DNA from: Symsagittifera roscoffensis
Lineage: Eukaryota > Xenacoelomorpha > Acoela > Convolutidae
Assembly (NCBI RefSeq): GCF_963678635.1
Contig: NC_087069.1
Location: forward strand, 8,688,633-8,752,632
Reading direction: 5' to 3'
Length of the DNA stretch: 64,000 bases
The position numbers and the translations under genes are program-made. Shown one piece after another: positions 28,048-40,984 of the stretch; within the stretch, counting starts at the first letter, position 1; every line of letters begins with the position of its first letter. Below the pieces are notes generated by a model. It saw only the letters and a list, made by a program, of their open reading frames with translations. It had not been told where the DNA came from and did not search any database.

Positions 28048-28537
28048 CAGGGGTGTTCAAAAATGAAAGAGGCAGGGGTGTTCAAAAATGAAAGAGGAAA
28101 AAAATTGCAATTACTGGGATGCAATTGATTGACGGCGGTATTTTTTTCAAAACCAATAATTGATGGATGGTAAAGCAAGTAATTAATTGGCAATAAGAAC
28201 AAGTATTTATAATACGTATTATAACAGTATTGTAGGCTTATGTAACCTGTTTATTCTTTCAGCGTGCAAATGGCATCGACTTTTGCCGGCCAACTGGGAT
28301 TGTCAGTTCTTCCTCAAGTACAACTGCCGACTATGGGACAAAAAGACACGAAAATTTGTTACAAATCATCCTCAAAAAGCAACACACAGAATTGTTTTGT
28401 TCAAAACATGTTTTTTTGAGAAAACTCATTAATTGCAATTAATTGCCACAAATGATTGACGGAAAGTCCCAATTAAATAATTGATTGCCTTGGAAACAAC
28501 TCAAAAAATTAATTGCTATTATTGTTGAACATCTCTG
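28048..28537. mobile_element. hAT-type MITE
   Basis: 490-bp element whose left end CAGGGGTGTTCAA and right end (read reversed) CAGAGATGTTCAA are inverted repeats of the hAT superfamily form. It is flanked by a perfect 8-bp duplication ATTCTGAG (28040-28047 and 28538-28545). The left terminal repeat plus 12 bases is duplicated in tandem (a 25-base unit starting at 28048 and again at about 28073). It contains several AATTAATTG-like motifs and no transposase. Confidence 0.8.
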
Positions 28538-28545
28538 ATTCTGAG

Positions 28546-29040
28546 TGCGGATAATAAACCATCAAAGTAATATTCCAGCAACAAAGCAGCACTTAAGTCA
28601 AGTGCAAGCATACTCACTTGGCAATCACATTTCCGCATCGATGTTCATACTTTTCAAAAATTAGTCTGAACAAAAAAAAACACCCCGGGCATGTAAGTTC
28701 CTCACTTTTTTCGACAATTGGAACAATAAAGAAACATTTCCAAACAAGCGTTCACGAAGTTTCTGATTGAGTAATTGACTTTCAATATTACTACTGCGCT
28801 TCCACCTATTACCTCAAAAAAGCTTAAGCGTATGTCATTTGTTCCACGTTTGAGTTCTAAAGACTCTTTCTAGGCGGCGTTGGTTTGTTTTTTAACTGAG
28901 CAAAGCATTTTTGAACATTTGTTGCACCGATAAATTGAAACTTTGTTTCCGCAGTAGACTTTAATTTTATTGCAGCATATCATTAATTATAGTGCTGAAA
29001 CACTGTTTTATTTAACCTAGAAAAAAATTTAAATTTTACG
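28546..29040. other. Gene-free AT-rich stretch
   Basis: No frame, repeat or RNA gene stands out between the hAT-type MITE and the minisatellite. Confidence 0.4.
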
Positions 29041-29099
29041 AGGCCAGACTGTGCACTGGAGAGGCGCACAATTTAGTGTGTGCAGGTCTCTGAAAACCA

Positions 29100-29340
29100 G
29101 AGACTAATTTTTCAACTATGCCGCGTCTAATTTTCGACCACACCGGCACTAATTTTTCGACAAAGCAGCTAATAACGTTTCGACCGCCGCGATTTATTTT
29201 CGACCATGCCGCGGCTACTTTTTTGTACCACCGCGACTAATTTTTTGACGGCCGCGACTAAATTTTCGACCAACGCGACCAACATACGCCATTTCCAGAC
29301 TCATTTAGCGACTAACTTTTTGATCATTGTGACCGAGAAA
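29100..29340. repeat. Degenerate GC/AT minisatellite
   Basis: About eight degenerate copies of a roughly 27-base unit around CCGCGACTAATTTTTCGACC. The unit alternates a CpG-rich half with a T-rich half. Flanking GAGGCCAGACTGTGCA at 29040 resembles the terminal repeat of the element at 29623, so the array may lie inside an older relative of it. Confidence 0.65.
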
Positions 29341-29622
29341 CAGTTTTTCTAGAATATGCCCGCGACTTAAAACCCTGGCCAGACTATCAATTTTCGTTCT
29401 TAGAAATTATTTTCAAATTTTTTGCCAGTTCACATACTTTTTAGGCAAAAACTTTCAAACAAAAAATGTTCATCGGCACAACACTGGGTCGCTGCAAAAA
29501 ACTTAACAGATTGAAGTTAAGTCATTTCCTTCGTGGATTAACAATTCTAACTTATTTTACTTTGATTTACTACGGTGATAGAAATTTAATACTGCGATAG
29601 AATAAGTTCGGAACCAAACAAA

Positions 29623-30140
29623 CATTATGAGGCCAAACTGTGCATTTTGTCAATTGTAAGCGGATTCCGTTACAGGCAAAAATTAGATTTGTCGCGGAAT
29701 CCACAACAATGCTATTTTTCTTTGATCTTCTCTACTGTTTTGGATTCCACTGAAAAATAGCCAAAACTCTGTATTGATCAAAATTGATCTAAAAACAGGC
29801 AACTTTGCGGAATCTGCAACAAAATGTGTAGAGTCCGCATCTGTAAGTGGAATCCGCAAATTGTAAGGGGAATCCGCAAATTGTAAGCGGATTCCACTTA
29901 CATTTGCGGAGTCTGCTTACTTTTGCGGAATCCGGACAACTAACTATATCCGGTCGTTGCGGAATCCGGAACAACTAATTTTATTCGCTCGTTGCGGAAT
30001 CCGCAACAAAATCAATGTGCCGGCAAATTTTAAGTTAGAGGTATTTGAACGCGGAATGCACTGATTTTTTGTAAATGGAATCCGCTTACACTTTTGAATT
30101 TATTAAAGACTTATCAAGTGCACAGTTTGGCCTCATAATG
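29623..30140. mobile_element. Inverted-repeat DNA element with internal GCGGATTCC modules
   Basis: 518 bp bounded by perfect 22-base inverted repeats; the left begins CATTATGAGGCCAAACTGTG. Inside, GCGGAATCCGCAA / GCGGATTCC motifs occur more than ten times in both orientations, so the element can fold on itself. No clean target duplication; TA at both edges (29626, 30136) would fit a Tc1/mariner-like TA target. No coding frame. Confidence 0.65.
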
Positions 30141-31838
30141 AAGTTGGGCCTCAAACGGCAACTTACCAATGGGCCGAATCTTTAGAGGGCATAAAAATTT
30201 TCGTTCGATTAAAGGTGCATCAGGGAAAGCTCGTAATTTTCACTAATAACATCATGTAAAATTCCCAATGGTCGTAAAATGGATACCAGAAAAAATCAAA
30301 GATGATGCTCAGTCACGCGTAAAATAATATCAGTTTCTAGCTAAAATCAAGACTTTTGACCGAATAATTACCTAATTGAATCCCCACTTACCGCCTAAAA
30401 AATTAGGCTTAAAAATAAGACTGATCGTACCAAGACGAGGCATTGCATGTTCCGATTGCCTTTTTAAAATTATGAAATGTTTTTGAAAACATCATTAAAA
30501 AAAACCAAATTGATAAAATTTCAAAAAGAACAGTTTTTTTATCAGGTTGATTTTGAAAACCTCCCTCACGCGCTGTGCAATGTTAAATCCTGTATCGTAT
30601 TTAAATCAAACAGCATGTTTAAGTTCAAACTGAAACCATTTATGAGTTTTGTAAATGGTCGCTTGCAGATAAGTTTTTGAATAACTGTTCGTAGAATGAT
30701 CACAGGAGTTTTCATCCTTTTTGAAAAATGAGCACAGAAAAAATTTATGTTTTGTAAGTTTGAGCTCAAAGCAAGCTGCCTGAGTTCGGATTTGTGAGTT
30801 TGATTTTTGATGCATTCTGATTGGTCAAATACTCGACTAATTTGAATCTAACTGAGATACCACCCAGCCACTTTCTTAAAAAAAAAGAAATTTTCAGATA
30901 TATTTGTGTCGTTTTGAGATACTTCCACTCTAGCTTCCCTTTTTTGTTCTCTTCTTTCTCGACTGGGTTTTCAAAGAACTTCAATGTTAATTAATTTAAG
31001 GTTATGTCATAGAGAAACACTTGCTTGATGGTGCTAGGGATTTTAGCTGACCGTTTTCCTAGCCAATCGGGTTTTTAGCAGACTCAGAACAATTATAAAG
31101 TGTGATAGCTAACTTCAAACGCAGCATGACTGATCTGATTGTCTGACGCACAGACTGATCTGATCGTCTTTTTGAGTGTGTCAATCAATTATCCGTCACT
31201 TTATTGTATTGGTCTGCTAAAAGACACCCCGCACTCAGTAAAAAGAGAAAATAATCGATTAAATTACAATTATAATTGTACTTTTATCAAAATTAGGATT
31301 AATTATAAGCGCCAAATTTTGATGCTGAAAATATTTATAATCCATTTTAATCATACCTTTTCTCGTGTTTTCATAATAAGCTATAAATAATTATAATTGA
31401 TTATACTTTTTCCAAAAATCTCTTATAACCGCTTATAATCTCTTATTATCTATTATAAATTATTAGATTATAATACTTTTTCTGTCAAAAATCTCTAAAA
31501 GCGAGATGTCTTGTTACCTTTTGGTTCATCTGAGCACAGATTTTTACTACGAAACAAAAGTTTCATAGAGATCCTTTTATGTTAGTTGAAAGAATCCCGC
31601 AATAGTGAAATATAATTTTTTAATGAAAAAAATCTCTCCAATGAAAAGGAGCAAACTAACTAGAACAATAAACCGGGCTAACTAGAGCAAGGCTATTTAG
31701 CTTGCCTCAATTCACTTTGTAATCATTTAGTAGCGCCAGATGATTCACCACATATAAATAATTTGCAATTCGCACTACAGCTTTTCAACATCAAAAAATA
31801 TTCACAAAGCTTAAATGGAATTCTTTCAGAGCGATCGT
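30141..31838. other. Gene-free region
   Basis: AT-rich, with a cluster of TTATAAT-type words at 31260-31480. The short frames on both strands around 30480-30980 overlap each other in several phases and show no conserved motif. Confidence 0.45.
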
Positions 31839-31925
31839 TGTGACAGGTTAGTATAGTGGTATGCGCGCCCCGCGAGTCATACAAAGATCCAAGTATCGAT
31901 AACCCAAGTGGGCCTGAATATAAAA
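31839..31925 (+). repeat. Possible tRNA-Asp-like fragment or SINE head
   Basis: GTTAGTATAGTGGTATGCGCGCCCCGCG-like sequence matches the D-arm/A-box half of tRNA-Asp (GTTAGTATAGTGGT). About 44 bases after the A box stands AGTATCGATAACC, a degraded B box. It cannot fold as a tRNA. I read it as a tRNA-derived retroposon head. Confidence 0.4.
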
Positions 31926-34797
31926 ACTGTGCAAAATATATAAGCGCGTATCTTCCTGACCCACTTCGAAAGTCGGAACAACGAAAAGATATCTTTTGCG
32001 TTTGGCAACGTAATTACAAAAAAAAATTTGAAATGCTTTGATTGTTTAAGCTTTAAATAACAAAAAAATTGTTCTACTGTTAGAAAAAATTCTTCAAAAA
32101 TGGCTAGTTAAAAAGTCCAACTTTATCCGGAGAAAAACATCGTGATATACCCTCACTTCGAAATAAATAAATAAATTTATCAATTAGAGGGGTAAATTTG
32201 AGCGTGTCAAGTTTTCCTTCAAATTCGCGGACAAAAATTTGTATTTCAAAATTACATTGTACGCGTTTGAGTATTAAGTGATATATCTCCTGCAAAGAAA
32301 ATAACAATTTTTTATTCAGTTTTCAATACAAAAAACAGGGTTAAAATTTTTCTAAAACAAAAAACGGATCAAGTAAACATTAAATTTAATGAAACACTGC
32401 TAATCACAGTTCCCAAAATAACTGAGTTTATTTTCTCTATGTGCGTTCTCAGAGTTTTTCACTTTTCCTCAGCTGCCACGGTTGTAAAAGTTACATTCAA
32501 GGCCTAAGTCACCCGTACCCAGAAAACTTTTTAATTTTGTCAAGAAATACTTAGTTTCCGATCGCAAATAATAGTCAGGAATTCTTAACGAAATGTTCAA
32601 ATAAAGCATGGATTTTCAAAAAACTCTGTATTTCTAATCCAATTTCTGGTCAGAAACTTTCTAAATCTAGGCTATTTCTAATCAGAAAAAGCTTATTTCT
32701 CATCTAAATTCTGTTCAGAAATTTTCTATATCTGGGCTATTTCTAATCATAAATTTCCATTAAATAACTTTATAAATGTAGGCTCTTGAACACAATAAAT
32801 TTTGTTTAAATATGTAACCTTGCTAAAAAATATTAATTGGACAGAAAATATTGTTTTCTACTAAGAAAAAACACAACAAGTCTTTTTTTGCTTGGCTTAG
32901 CTGTGCACACACTTATTGTTGTCCATATAGCCACAAACCTGAACGCAAATAATTGTGACGCTCACTTATGCGAACAAAAAACCCAAAAACTCAAATGCTC
33001 CAGAAACATGGTTGTCGGTTCTGAATTTGTGCAAGTCACAAGCTACTGGACTTTTACGCGTCCAGTTCGATTGTGGATATACCATTACTCTGAGAACTAA
33101 ACAAATAAAACGGAATATGTTTAAATGAATTTTTTCGATTTAAGTTCTCTAGGAGCTGTACTGTAGCTCATAAGCGCGATATTTGAATGGATATCATTGG
33201 AAAAAATGGTTTCATGGGATTTTTATGCAATTTTTTTTATTCTATGGAATTGTGTGGATTCGTATGATAAGCATTTTTTCCATAGTGTGGAATTGTATGA
33301 TAAGCATTTTTTGTCAACCTGGGAAATTTCAATTTTTTAACGTCGTTTTCCTCTTTTTCTTTTACTGTGAGTACTTTGCGTAAGTAGCTCAATTCAGTTC
33401 TTTTGGATAGTAGTTTTGAAACTTCTTGAGATTTATGATTTTAGAAAAAAATCAGAAGGGTACTGGCAAATAGCGTGTTTTATCCAATTTCTTTACCAAT
33501 ATCCCCCCTCGGGTATGTACTAACGAATGTCCCCCTATGATGTGATAAATCAACGGTTAGCCATTTCAGAAATTTAAACCTAATAGCGATCTCCCACCCC
33601 CCCCCCCCATTTGCAAAAGGTGAGTATATAGTTCAAGAGATTTTTTTTTCTAAATAGACAGATCTAAGCAAGAAATTGTTCTGCTTGTTCTATAACATAC
33701 TGGAAGCATCCAATTTTGAAAAATTCGATGGTTCCGTGAACGCCCAAGTTCACGACAAACACCTCTGCCACAATTAATAGCAACTCCCATAAAAAAGCTG
33801 ATGCCTAAAGCTAATAGCAAGCGAGTAGTCTTTTTTGTTTTCCACGCAAATTCAGCTACCACAAAAAATCATCGGACTGGGTTGAGTGATATGTCATAAG
33901 AAAATTCTTTCAGTCGACTTATCATTTATATAAAATTAGATAAATTGAGGTTGATAAAAAGCAATATCGTAAAGAAGACACTTTTATTCTTGATTTTAAG
34001 CAATCCAATTCAAACTCCGAGTCAAATTGATCATTTTTGCGCGAATTACGCGAGTATGCCACTAAGGCTGTTGTGCAATTAACAATTTAGTATGACCCTA
34101 AAAAATGTTGCATCAGTTGTATCAGATTTCTAGAGCTGCCCCGGACCTTGTGTGTAATTTCCATTAAAACACTTAATTTTTCCAAAAGGGCCTAAAAACC
34201 CAAAAGTACTCAAGTGACTTGTGAGAGCTCGGAGAATAAGTTTGGTCGACTTAAAAAATAAGCCGATAAAACTTCCGAGGTTTTTTGAAAAATCGTCAAA
34301 GCAATTGAAGAAACTTTCAACTTTGTAAGCCCTGCTCTGCACAACAGCAGTTTTGAGTGCACAGAATTACTCCTTGAGACAAAATAAGTTGCAATTTGTA
34401 GTTTTCAACCGATTAAATGAAGAAAACATATAACTGCGTTATAAGCGTTTTGTGCCTATACATAAATTTCTTACTGAAATAACCTTGACTGATCGAAAAA
34501 TTTGATCGAAGGCGCTGTTTTGCACTTTCATCGCAGCTTGTTGAAAAAGTATTCTGTGTGCGAAAAATCCCTGCAACCAGCAAAACGGTTTTGAGTATTT
34601 GGGAAACAGGTTGCTTCTCTGAAAGGTAAGAACCCTAACTATAATCTCATCAACATTTCACTTAGCATAGAGAAGACTTCAAAACAAGTTGAGCTTTTGT
34701 TCAAAATTGTCTCCGAATTTAGAGCACTTCGTCATAGTTAACTAGTATTATGGCCGAGAAAATAGTGATTCCGAGAAAAAAAAGTCTCAAAAAAAGA
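31926..34797. other. Gene-free region with short duplications
   Basis: Contains a diverged tandem duplication of about 65 bases (CTATTTCTAATC modules, about 32638-32760), a 45-base duplication around ATGATAAGCATTTTTT (33240-33315), and an 11-base poly-C run near 33600. No supported gene. Confidence 0.5.
33818..33900. repeat. Dispersed repeat, related copies at 35893-35974 and about 35707-35765
   Basis: CAAGCGAGTAGTCTTTTTTG followed by TTCAGCTACCA and ATCGGACTGGGTTGAGTG recurs with few changes at 35893-35974, and in part at 35707-35765. A related fragment is also present near 895-915 in reverse orientation. It looks like an old dispersed repeat family. Confidence 0.55.
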
Positions 34798-34997
34798 NNN
34801 NNNNNNNNNNNNNNNNNNNNNNNNNNNNNNNNNNNNNNNNNNNNNNNNNNNNNNNNNNNNNNNNNNNNNNNNNNNNNNNNNNNNNNNNNNNNNNNNNNNN
34901 NNNNNNNNNNNNNNNNNNNNNNNNNNNNNNNNNNNNNNNNNNNNNNNNNNNNNNNNNNNNNNNNNNNNNNNNNNNNNNNNNNNNNNNNNNNNNNNNN
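34798..34997. other. Assembly gap (200 N)
   Basis: 200 undetermined bases flanked by A-rich sequence on the left and T-rich on the right. Frames crossing it are artefacts. Confidence 0.99.
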
Positions 34998-37900
34998 TTT
35001 TTTTTCACTTTTAAATTATTCGATCTTATCTGATTGTACCAACAACATTTGAAAATTGAAACTAAAAAATTGGAGAAATTATTACTGAGCTTTTTAACCC
35101 CCTCATTCAAAAAACTGTGAAAAAAAACACTCAAAACGGTTTTGGAAAAGTGGTTACAGCCATGCACTTTAGGTTTTTGACTAAAAAACTGAAACGAAAA
35201 TAACAATGCCAAAACTTGCCAAAATATTTCACCTTTGAATTACGCTTTGGAAAACTTAGAAATTTAGAATGAGAACAGATCATTTGCAAGCAACCGAAAG
35301 ATTAAAACCTGATAGAAACTTCTGAGTGTTTTCTGCTTGAGTGATTTTTGTTATCAGAATGCAGACGTTTTTTCGAAATAACAACTGCTTAACTAAATCA
35401 CTTAGCCTTTGTGCACTTGGCCTTTTTTTCTGAAAGTTTTGGGATCAAATGGTCTCTCTGTAGCAAACATGGCTGAGTTCGCACAAAATGCCTGAGTTTT
35501 TTTTTGATGAAACAGAAATGTTTCTGTTAAAAAAAGGTTGGAGGCTTATTTTTTGTCTGCTTATATTTTGTCGGCTTAGATTCCAAGTTACAGAATTTTG
35601 TTTTTCAACTTTTTTTAATAATTCGATTTGACCTTATAGTTTTTTTTTTGTTCCGACCATTGAAAAGGCGGATGAGTTTTTTATTCGGGTTTGTTTTCGC
35701 TTTTTTTGCTATTTGTTTTCCATGCAAAATCAGGTACCAAAGAATTATCGGTCTGCGTGAGTGATAGATTATGCTAAAGCCCTTTCAATTGTGATTCGAA
35801 CATATTTTAAAAAACTTAAACAATTTTTCCCAGCGTCGAGAGAAACCAGTTGGATTTTTTAAAATTTTTTGTCTCAAAGCGAACGATGAAAACAAGCGAG
35901 CAGTCTTTTTTGTTTTCGACCCAAATTCAGCTACCAAAAACAACCATCGGACTGGGTTGAGTGATATGTCATAATTAATCTCGTTCAGTCGTGAATCGAT
36001 CGATACTAAATAATTCAAAAATGTTTTCCCAGAGTCCAGTGCCCAGTGACCTAATTTTTGGGTTTTTCTAGTATTTCTTATGCTCACCAGCGGATTTCAT
36101 AGAAGACTAAGAGTCAGAGAAAACATTTATGACTCGAAGTTTTCAAGATAACCGTTTTTTGCGGGTTCTACGATAAGGTACTTAAATTTTGTCGACTCAA
36201 TGGTTATTTGATAACCGAAAGATTTTTTCAAACAAAAAATTCAAATGCTTTGCAGCTGTTTGTATTGTCAGAATTTTTACATTTAAACATTCAAAATGAC
36301 GATAAGATATCAAAATACAAGTGTCATTTACAATATTTCACATAAATTTTGGTTCTTAGTGCTTAGTTTAAAAAATTAGCTAATTACAGTTGATCTCTCA
36401 GAAAAATCTTATAAATTAAGAAAATTTTGACTTCTAAAATGGTTTCAAATAATTGTAACCAAGTTTTATGTAAGTTTCTGAGAAACAATTTTGTTTTAGT
36501 CTTGAACGTTTTTGCTTCAAAAACATATAAAAAAATTTCGGGATTAAATTTTGAAAGTCAATACATTGCTTCTTAAGTCATCGAGCAAGCTCAAGTACAG
36601 TCAATTTTTCTTAATATATTTTGCATCTGAGGTCATCAATTTAGTTTGGTTGTTCGACATAACTATAATTTCCAAACTAACTTCGACGCTATGTCCTTAA
36701 AAGCTGAATTGTTGAATGTGGAGGCCTACAGATGAGCCTAGTTTCTTTTGCTCCTCAACTCTAGTGGTCAGTTACCAAACAGTTTGTTCAGAATAGGCGG
36801 AATTACATCCACTAAAAGACAGTTGTAAGCCAATCTTGACTTAAGGTCATAACTTTAGCGATAGTAAACATGGTTGTAGCTTCCCTCTCGTAGAAACTTT
36901 TTGAACATTGGATGAATTTCGTAGTTTGAACAGAAAAAAGTGGCTTTGGTCAACTCTTTTTGATTTATCAGCATTGAGAGTATCACAGCTTTTTGTGATT
37001 GATTTAGAAAATTTCGTCTTACCATCCAGGTGGTTGCCTTTATCCTCATTGATTTTGCTCTGGTCATCTGCTGTCACTTTTGCGGACTCATTTTCAGGGT
37101 AATTGTCAATCATTGCGCTTCATTAGTTTCCTTAATTTTATCAAATGGCTCCGAAATTGATGTACGCCTGAACCCTCTATGTAGTACAGTGTCTTTGACT
37201 TTACTAAGCGTGATCTGAAATGCGGCCGTAGCAAAACCAAATGACCGTAGCAAAACCAAAACTTCTCGCTTTTTGCTCCGTATACTTCATCCAAAATTTT
37301 TTCAGCTTTTAAGAGGGCGCCAGTTTTGGCATCTCTCTTATTTAAAGTGCTTCAGTCTTGCCCCCGTTAGTATTTCTTATTTCAAAACAAAGTCCTTTTC
37401 CTTCAACCAAAATTAGCTAAATTTACCGATGGGGACGCGCTAATGCTAGAACGTCAACATGAACGCACTATGAATCATTATATTTGAAATAGACCTTGCT
37501 AACCGCCATATGAGAAAACGTTGCCATTGTGGTTTCGAATTCCCAGAGGAGATTTTGGTTCTACAGCTTCTGTAAGGCAGTGTCAATTAGTTGTTTCATA
37601 GAAGTATAAACCTGTATAAACCTTTCACATCAAGAGATACTATAGTCTCATCCGGATTTAGAGAAATGTTTTCATTTGATTCTCTAGCATCTTTCGCGTT
37701 AGTTTCAATTGTGGCTCCATCGATGTGTCAAAACATTTTCCCGCGTTTTCATTAAGATTCTCAAATGAGTTCCGGGAAGTGATGGAACTGATCGTATTAG
37801 AGGCGCAGCCTTGCGCCACTAGATAAACTAAACAACTGAGCGGGTTGATCGGCTAATGACATGTTTTTGGCCTAATGAAAAATTATCACTTATCTCGTTT

Positions 37901-38790
37901 CTTTTCTTCATGACAATAAGTTCTTTTGTAAAACTCTTTTTCAGTTTCAAAAATGAAATGATCCTTGGTTTTATCTTTTTTCATAATTTGAGGAAATTCC
38001 CACAAAGATTCCAGCTTTACTTTTTTTATCCGCAACTCAAAAATCAACCTTTTTATCAGAAGTGACCACCAGAAACCGAAAATATCTGATATGTTTTCTC
38101 GTTTTATTTCACCCTTTTATCTCTTGTGTTTTACCTTACTTTTTTGCAGGTGCTTTTGCCGCGGCCTCTTTTTACAAAACGTTTCACCTGATATTTTCTT
38201 GGTTATCTAATTGTGAAAGGGAAATGTCGATATCACATAAATTAAAGCGTGCTTTTAAATTTTGTCACTAATAGGTTTCTTTGGACTCATTGAAGGCCTT
38301 TCATCCAGTCATACCGGCAGTTCAATATTATTAAGCACGTTAATTGGTCAATTTTGTCTGTAACCAACAGTTTCACTGTATGGCAGACCGATTTTTAACA
38401 GACTGGAATTAATTCATAAGTCCAAATTTTAACATCAAACGCTGCATCAGCAACTAATGACCGCTTGCTTAGCCAGTTTCTAAAGTGCCATCGTTCAAAT
38501 TCTGCAAAAAAAAACCTACAATTCACTGTTTCATTGGCTGTTTTCTGGCCATGTTTTTTTGCAAGTATAACATCCTTTCAAACTTTTTGATTATGATCTT
38601 TTACAATTTCGTTTTATACGTTTTTTTTTCAAATAAACTTTAGGACTTGTGTTGGCTTTGCCCTTTTTTCTGTCTGCAGGCTTGCAGTTATCTTTTATGT
38701 AGTTTTGCCAGTTGTACAAAAAATAATTCAAATTTTCGAAATTTTGTTTTCAATACTGGCACTGTTCAAAATTTCCGAAAATCAAAACTT
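34998..38790. other. Gene-free region
   Basis: AT-rich DNA. One stretch at 36847-37113 has a polar - strand frame (Lys, Ser, Asp rich) and overlapping frames on the other strand; it may be a fossil of coding sequence but has no recognisable motif. Confidence 0.4.
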
Positions 38791-38792
38791 TT

Positions 38793-39570
38793 TTAGAAGT
38801 AAAGGTAAGCAACAGGAAGAATGGACCGTATACGACAGAAATTCGAGTTTATGGAATTAAATGTGCGCACATTGTTTCCACGATGAACTGACAGTCCTAT
38901 TCTTCGCCTCAAAAACATGGTAGCACTTCGGTCTCCCGTTTTTCTGCAATTTTTGGCCCGTGAGCGCGGAGTAAAGATAGACTGGATTTGGCTAACCATC
39001 ATAGCTTTCAACAGGGACAGGTTGGAATATGATGTTCTCGGAAGGTCACCTTAGTGTTTTTTCTGATTTGTTATTCGTCTCCGACGACAGCGCCTTGTCA
39101 GACTGGCGTTAGAAGCAACCAATCTGTTCACGCAGGTTTAGTTCCAGATAAGTTGCCTATCTCTGCTCCAAAGAGTGTTGATGATACCGCCAGGTCTGCG
39201 TCCATCGCTTCTGAGAAGGCCTTACGGTTCGACCATATATTGGATGCCTGTTAGCAATAAAGTTTCCTTTGAGAGTGTCACCTGACTGAAGGCGATTTTA
39301 TCGTGTCTTAAACTTGTTGCAGATGAAAGGCGGCTGGGATTGAAGGGAAGACCACATATGAACTGGAGAACCAAGTCGTAAGCCAAGCAGAGTTGAAGGG
39401 ACTCCGATGGCAATGCCTCTAGCCAGTCTCCTGAACCATGGGCACAACATCCACACAAAAGGTTGACTATTCTAGCGACATACAGTTTTCTCATAAAAAT
39501 ACATACAGAACCTTCCTCGGGGCTGGTTGGCGGCAATTTACAGGAAATTGAGGCGAAGGTCCTCAATTCG
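38793..39570 (-). pseudogene. Decayed reverse-transcriptase element, C-terminal part
   Basis: Broken frames on the - strand. The upstream part (39566-39222) includes SGDWLEALPSESLQLCL and the downstream part (39011-38793) includes RRRIGLSVHRGN. These two blocks are, in this order, conserved in the C-terminal half of a family of animal non-LTR-type RT proteins; a related remnant on the + strand lies at 45.4-47.6 kb. Several stops and frame changes lie between the pieces. No intact copy here. Confidence 0.5.
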
Positions 39571-39829
39571 GGGTGTCATTATCAAATTGTGGTAGGGGAT
39601 ATTCTCTTCAGGTATCTGGTACTCAGGGCAGCACGCCACTATATCCCCGCTCTAGCGTTACCGCTACTCCACCCCGTCTCTTTCTCCGGGCTCAGCTTCT
39701 CTTGTTATTGAAAGAGATCGTGGCCGCTATCAGAATTAGCCAATGGAAACCACACAATACTCTCATCTACAATTCTTCCCAACTTGATTCTCAAATCAAG
39801 AATCAGGTCAGCAAATGGCACGAGAAATA

Positions 39830-40980
39830 AAATACATAGTTTGTTCCAGACCTCTAACTACAGCACTGGTGCTCAAAATTTCTGGACAAAAAAGCGGTTT
39901 CAGGCCTGTGGTAGGTGGGCGCCCCACTAACTTTGTCTCTAAAACTATAACTTTAGATTACAGATATAGCAAAAGCGTTAAGTAGCCAATTTACAAAGGC
40001 TAGGAATCTTGCCTCCGACTATTTATTCAGGAGAACTAATCGTCAAGTTGCAAAAACCACCTTTTTCTGATTGCCTTTTTTTTCAACCGCAACAAACTAC
40101 AAAAGACACTGCGAATAGCAAGCCCTCTCGAGCTGTTAGTCCGAATGAGCTCTGTAACTTCAACCTGAAACTCAATGGACCTCTTGCTCTTGATTAATTG
40201 GATTATTTGCCGAAGATTTAGCTGTCTGTCAAAATTATCCCCCAAATGTGGAAAAAAATCTAAGGTAATCCCATTGCCCAAACCTGAAAATGAGTAGAAA
40301 ATTACTTCATCGAACAGGCATATTTCACTACTGTTTCTCGTTTTTAAACCTTTAGAGCCTCATTCATCCTTTTTTAAGAAAGCACCGCCCATATGTCACA
40401 TAGCAACACGGTTTTCACCCCTTCACTACGCCACAACGGCTTTTTTACCCTTGAACCTTCTATCACTGATGGTTTCAATCAAAACCGTTCTGCCTAACAT
40501 ATTGTTCTCGCTACACGCGCGACTTTTCAAGCGCAATTGAAATGGTATGTCATAGGTTACTAGTGGAAATTTTTCTTGATACCCCAGTGCCAAGGTGTGT
40601 TCTTTGCTGGCTCAGCAACTGTTCATGTGAGCAACCATTTTCAACAACCAAGTAACCCCCCATTGAATTCTACACTGTTTAACCATTGTTTCATTTCTAA
40701 GGTCCATGATGCCCTGGTGCCCCCGAAAAATTTCGCCTCATCTTATACGCAGATGAGTTCTACCCGGCTGCCCGAAGCTCCGACGTTTAGTCAGCATCCC
40801 GATCACAAAAAAAAACGTTATCTGTGCCACATTTTCAATTTCTTCAACTCCTGTGAGCTAGTATTTGTGTCCTCTTAAAGATAAGTTATCTTGGTTTTAT
40901 CTCACATTAACGATTTGAAGAAAAAAAACATTTAAATGAAATTTTCAAACAGCGGGTCTCTCCCTCTTATTTAAAAACCA
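39830..40980. other. Gene-free region
   Basis: No supported gene. Short frames at 40009-40281 and 40576-40878 show no motif. The wording near 40700-40850 is weakly similar to 41860-41960, so it belongs to the repeat cluster that follows. Confidence 0.4.
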
Positions 40981-40984
40981 AAAA

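Noticed and set aside
29100-29340. Possible CRISPR-like array
   Set aside because: Units are degenerate, contiguous and without unique spacers, in eukaryotic DNA; it is a minisatellite.
31839-31925. Functional tRNA-Asp gene
   Set aside because: Only the 5' half resembles tRNA-Asp; no anticodon stem, T-arm or acceptor pairing forms.
34750-35212. Frames on both strands crossing the N gap
   Set aside because: They are open only because undetermined bases contain no stops.
36847-37113. Polar 88-codon - strand frame as a host exon
   Set aside because: No splice sites in consistent phase, no motif, and equally long overlapping frames on the other strand.
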